This document shows, in pieces, positions 14,806-15,196 of a DNA stretch of 15,196 nt. Below the pieces are notes generated by a model that was not told where the DNA came from, made no database searches, and worked only from the letters and a program-made list of their open reading frames with translations. The DNA lies in NCBI GenBank assembly GCA_013360825.1, contig JABWAY010000062.1, positions 1 through 15,196 on the forward strand. Direction: 5' to 3'. This DNA comes from Candidatus Brocadiia bacterium (lineage in GTDB: Bacteria; Planctomycetota; MHYJ01; WSZJ01). Position 1 is the first letter of the stretch. Every line of letters starts with the position of its first letter. The translations under genes were made by a program, and so were the position numbers.

Positions 14806-15196
14806 TCATCGCACCCCGAACACCTTCACCTCGCCCGTCTGCAGCCCGGCCGCGAGGCGCCGGCCGTCGGGCGAGAGGGCGACGACGGACAGCGGGCCGG
14901 CATCGAGTTCGCGGAGGCACTCGCCGGTGCGCGCGGACCAGAAGCGGAGGGTGCGGCGGTCGTGGGTGAGGAGGAGGGTGGTGCCGGCGAAGCGCACCCA
15001 GGAGGCGCCGGGGGCGTCGAACGCGCGGATTTCGCGGAGGGTGGTGCCGTCCGCGATGTGGAGCCGCGCGAGGTCCACCCATGCGAACGTTTTCCCGTCG
15101 GGGGACCAGGCGCCGCTGCAGCCCGGGAGCCGGCGGGCGGGGCCGGGGCCGCCGGCGAGGATGAGGTCCTGGCCGTCCGCGCACCCCTCGGCGACG
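14806..15196 (-). CDS. WD40-repeat protein, C-terminal part only
   Basis: The frame is open to the window edge, so the start lies outside; about 129 residues are visible, ending at TGA 14806-14808. Blade-like repeats: GAWSPDGKTFAWVD, then TTLLLTHDRRTLRFWSARTG and SVVALSPDGRRLAAGLQTGE ending KVFGVR. The SPDGxxLAxG and (L/V)xxWS signatures are those of WD40 beta-propellers, which serve as protein-interaction scaffolds, often fused to kinases or c-type cytochromes in planctomycetes. Codon use is closer to the left flank than to the island. Its partner domain, if any, is beyond the window. Confidence 0.88.
   Translation of the reverse strand, partial: VAEGCADGQDLILAGGPGPARRLPGCSGAWSPDGKTFAWVDLARLHIADGTTLREIRAFDAPGASWVRFAGTTLLLTHDRRTLRFWSARTGECLRELDAGPLSVVALSPDGRRLAAGLQTGEVKVFGVR

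Noticed and set aside
14629..15196. Plus-strand frame beginning MWFRKPNRSPP
   Set aside because: After about 30 residues it is Gly/Ala/Glu-rich antisense of the WD40 gene; a very short peptide cannot be excluded but is unsupported.
1..15196. CRISPR array, IS element or integrase gene
   Set aside because: No regularly spaced long repeats, no transposase or recombinase motifs, and no terminal inverted repeats with target duplications were seen.

Overview
The window is high-GC bacterial DNA. It reads as a conserved selenocysteine locus interrupted or extended by an accessory block that looks like a restriction/anti-phage island. Three things suggest a Planctomycetota-like or similarly C-rich bacterium, though this is an inference and not a firm assignment. 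The flanking genes use third-position C almost exclusively (selA and the exported protein at 1614-2213). A selA/tRNA-Sec pair is present. The right edge carries a WD40-type protein of the kind that is abundant in planctomycetes.

Left flank (1-2415): the 3' part of selA (L-seryl-tRNA(Sec) selenium transferase), a small convergent minus-strand gene with a decayed nucleotidyltransferase relic overlapping its start, a small exported protein, and a selenocysteine tRNA (anticodon TCA) at 2323-2415. selA makes the selenocysteyl form of exactly this tRNA.

Island (about 2416 to 14330): after the tRNA comes 465 bp without an intact gene. It holds a short minus-strand relic resembling the C-terminus of a type III restriction Res subunit, and small repeats close to the tRNA. 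Five plus-strand genes follow: a ~1353-aa Eco57I-class N6-adenine methyltransferase (drmMI-like size and layout); a 589-aa AlbA_2/GHKL-type ATP-binding protein, overlapping the first by 11 bp; a 1096-aa PLD-nuclease plus SNF2-helicase fusion, 1 bp downstream; a 570-aa unrecognised coiled-coil protein; and a small PD-(D/E)XK-type nuclease candidate. The first three are tightly coupled and look like one operon. Codon use in this block is GC-rich but much more mixed than in the flanks, which fits horizontal transfer into the tRNA-Sec locus. No integrase, pglZ, drmA, drmB, type I HsdS or CRISPR is visible.

How they may work together (inference): the methyltransferase marks self DNA, the PLD-helicase translocates on and cuts unmodified DNA, and the AlbA_2 protein couples or regulates the pair. 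The last two genes may add a sensing and a second nuclease activity. The combination resembles the methylase/helicase accessory pair of class 1 DISARM without the DISARM core, and I cannot match it to a named system from sequence alone.

Right flank (about 14330-15196): a truncated minus-strand open frame, a short gap, and the C-terminal part of a minus-strand WD40-repeat protein running off the window.
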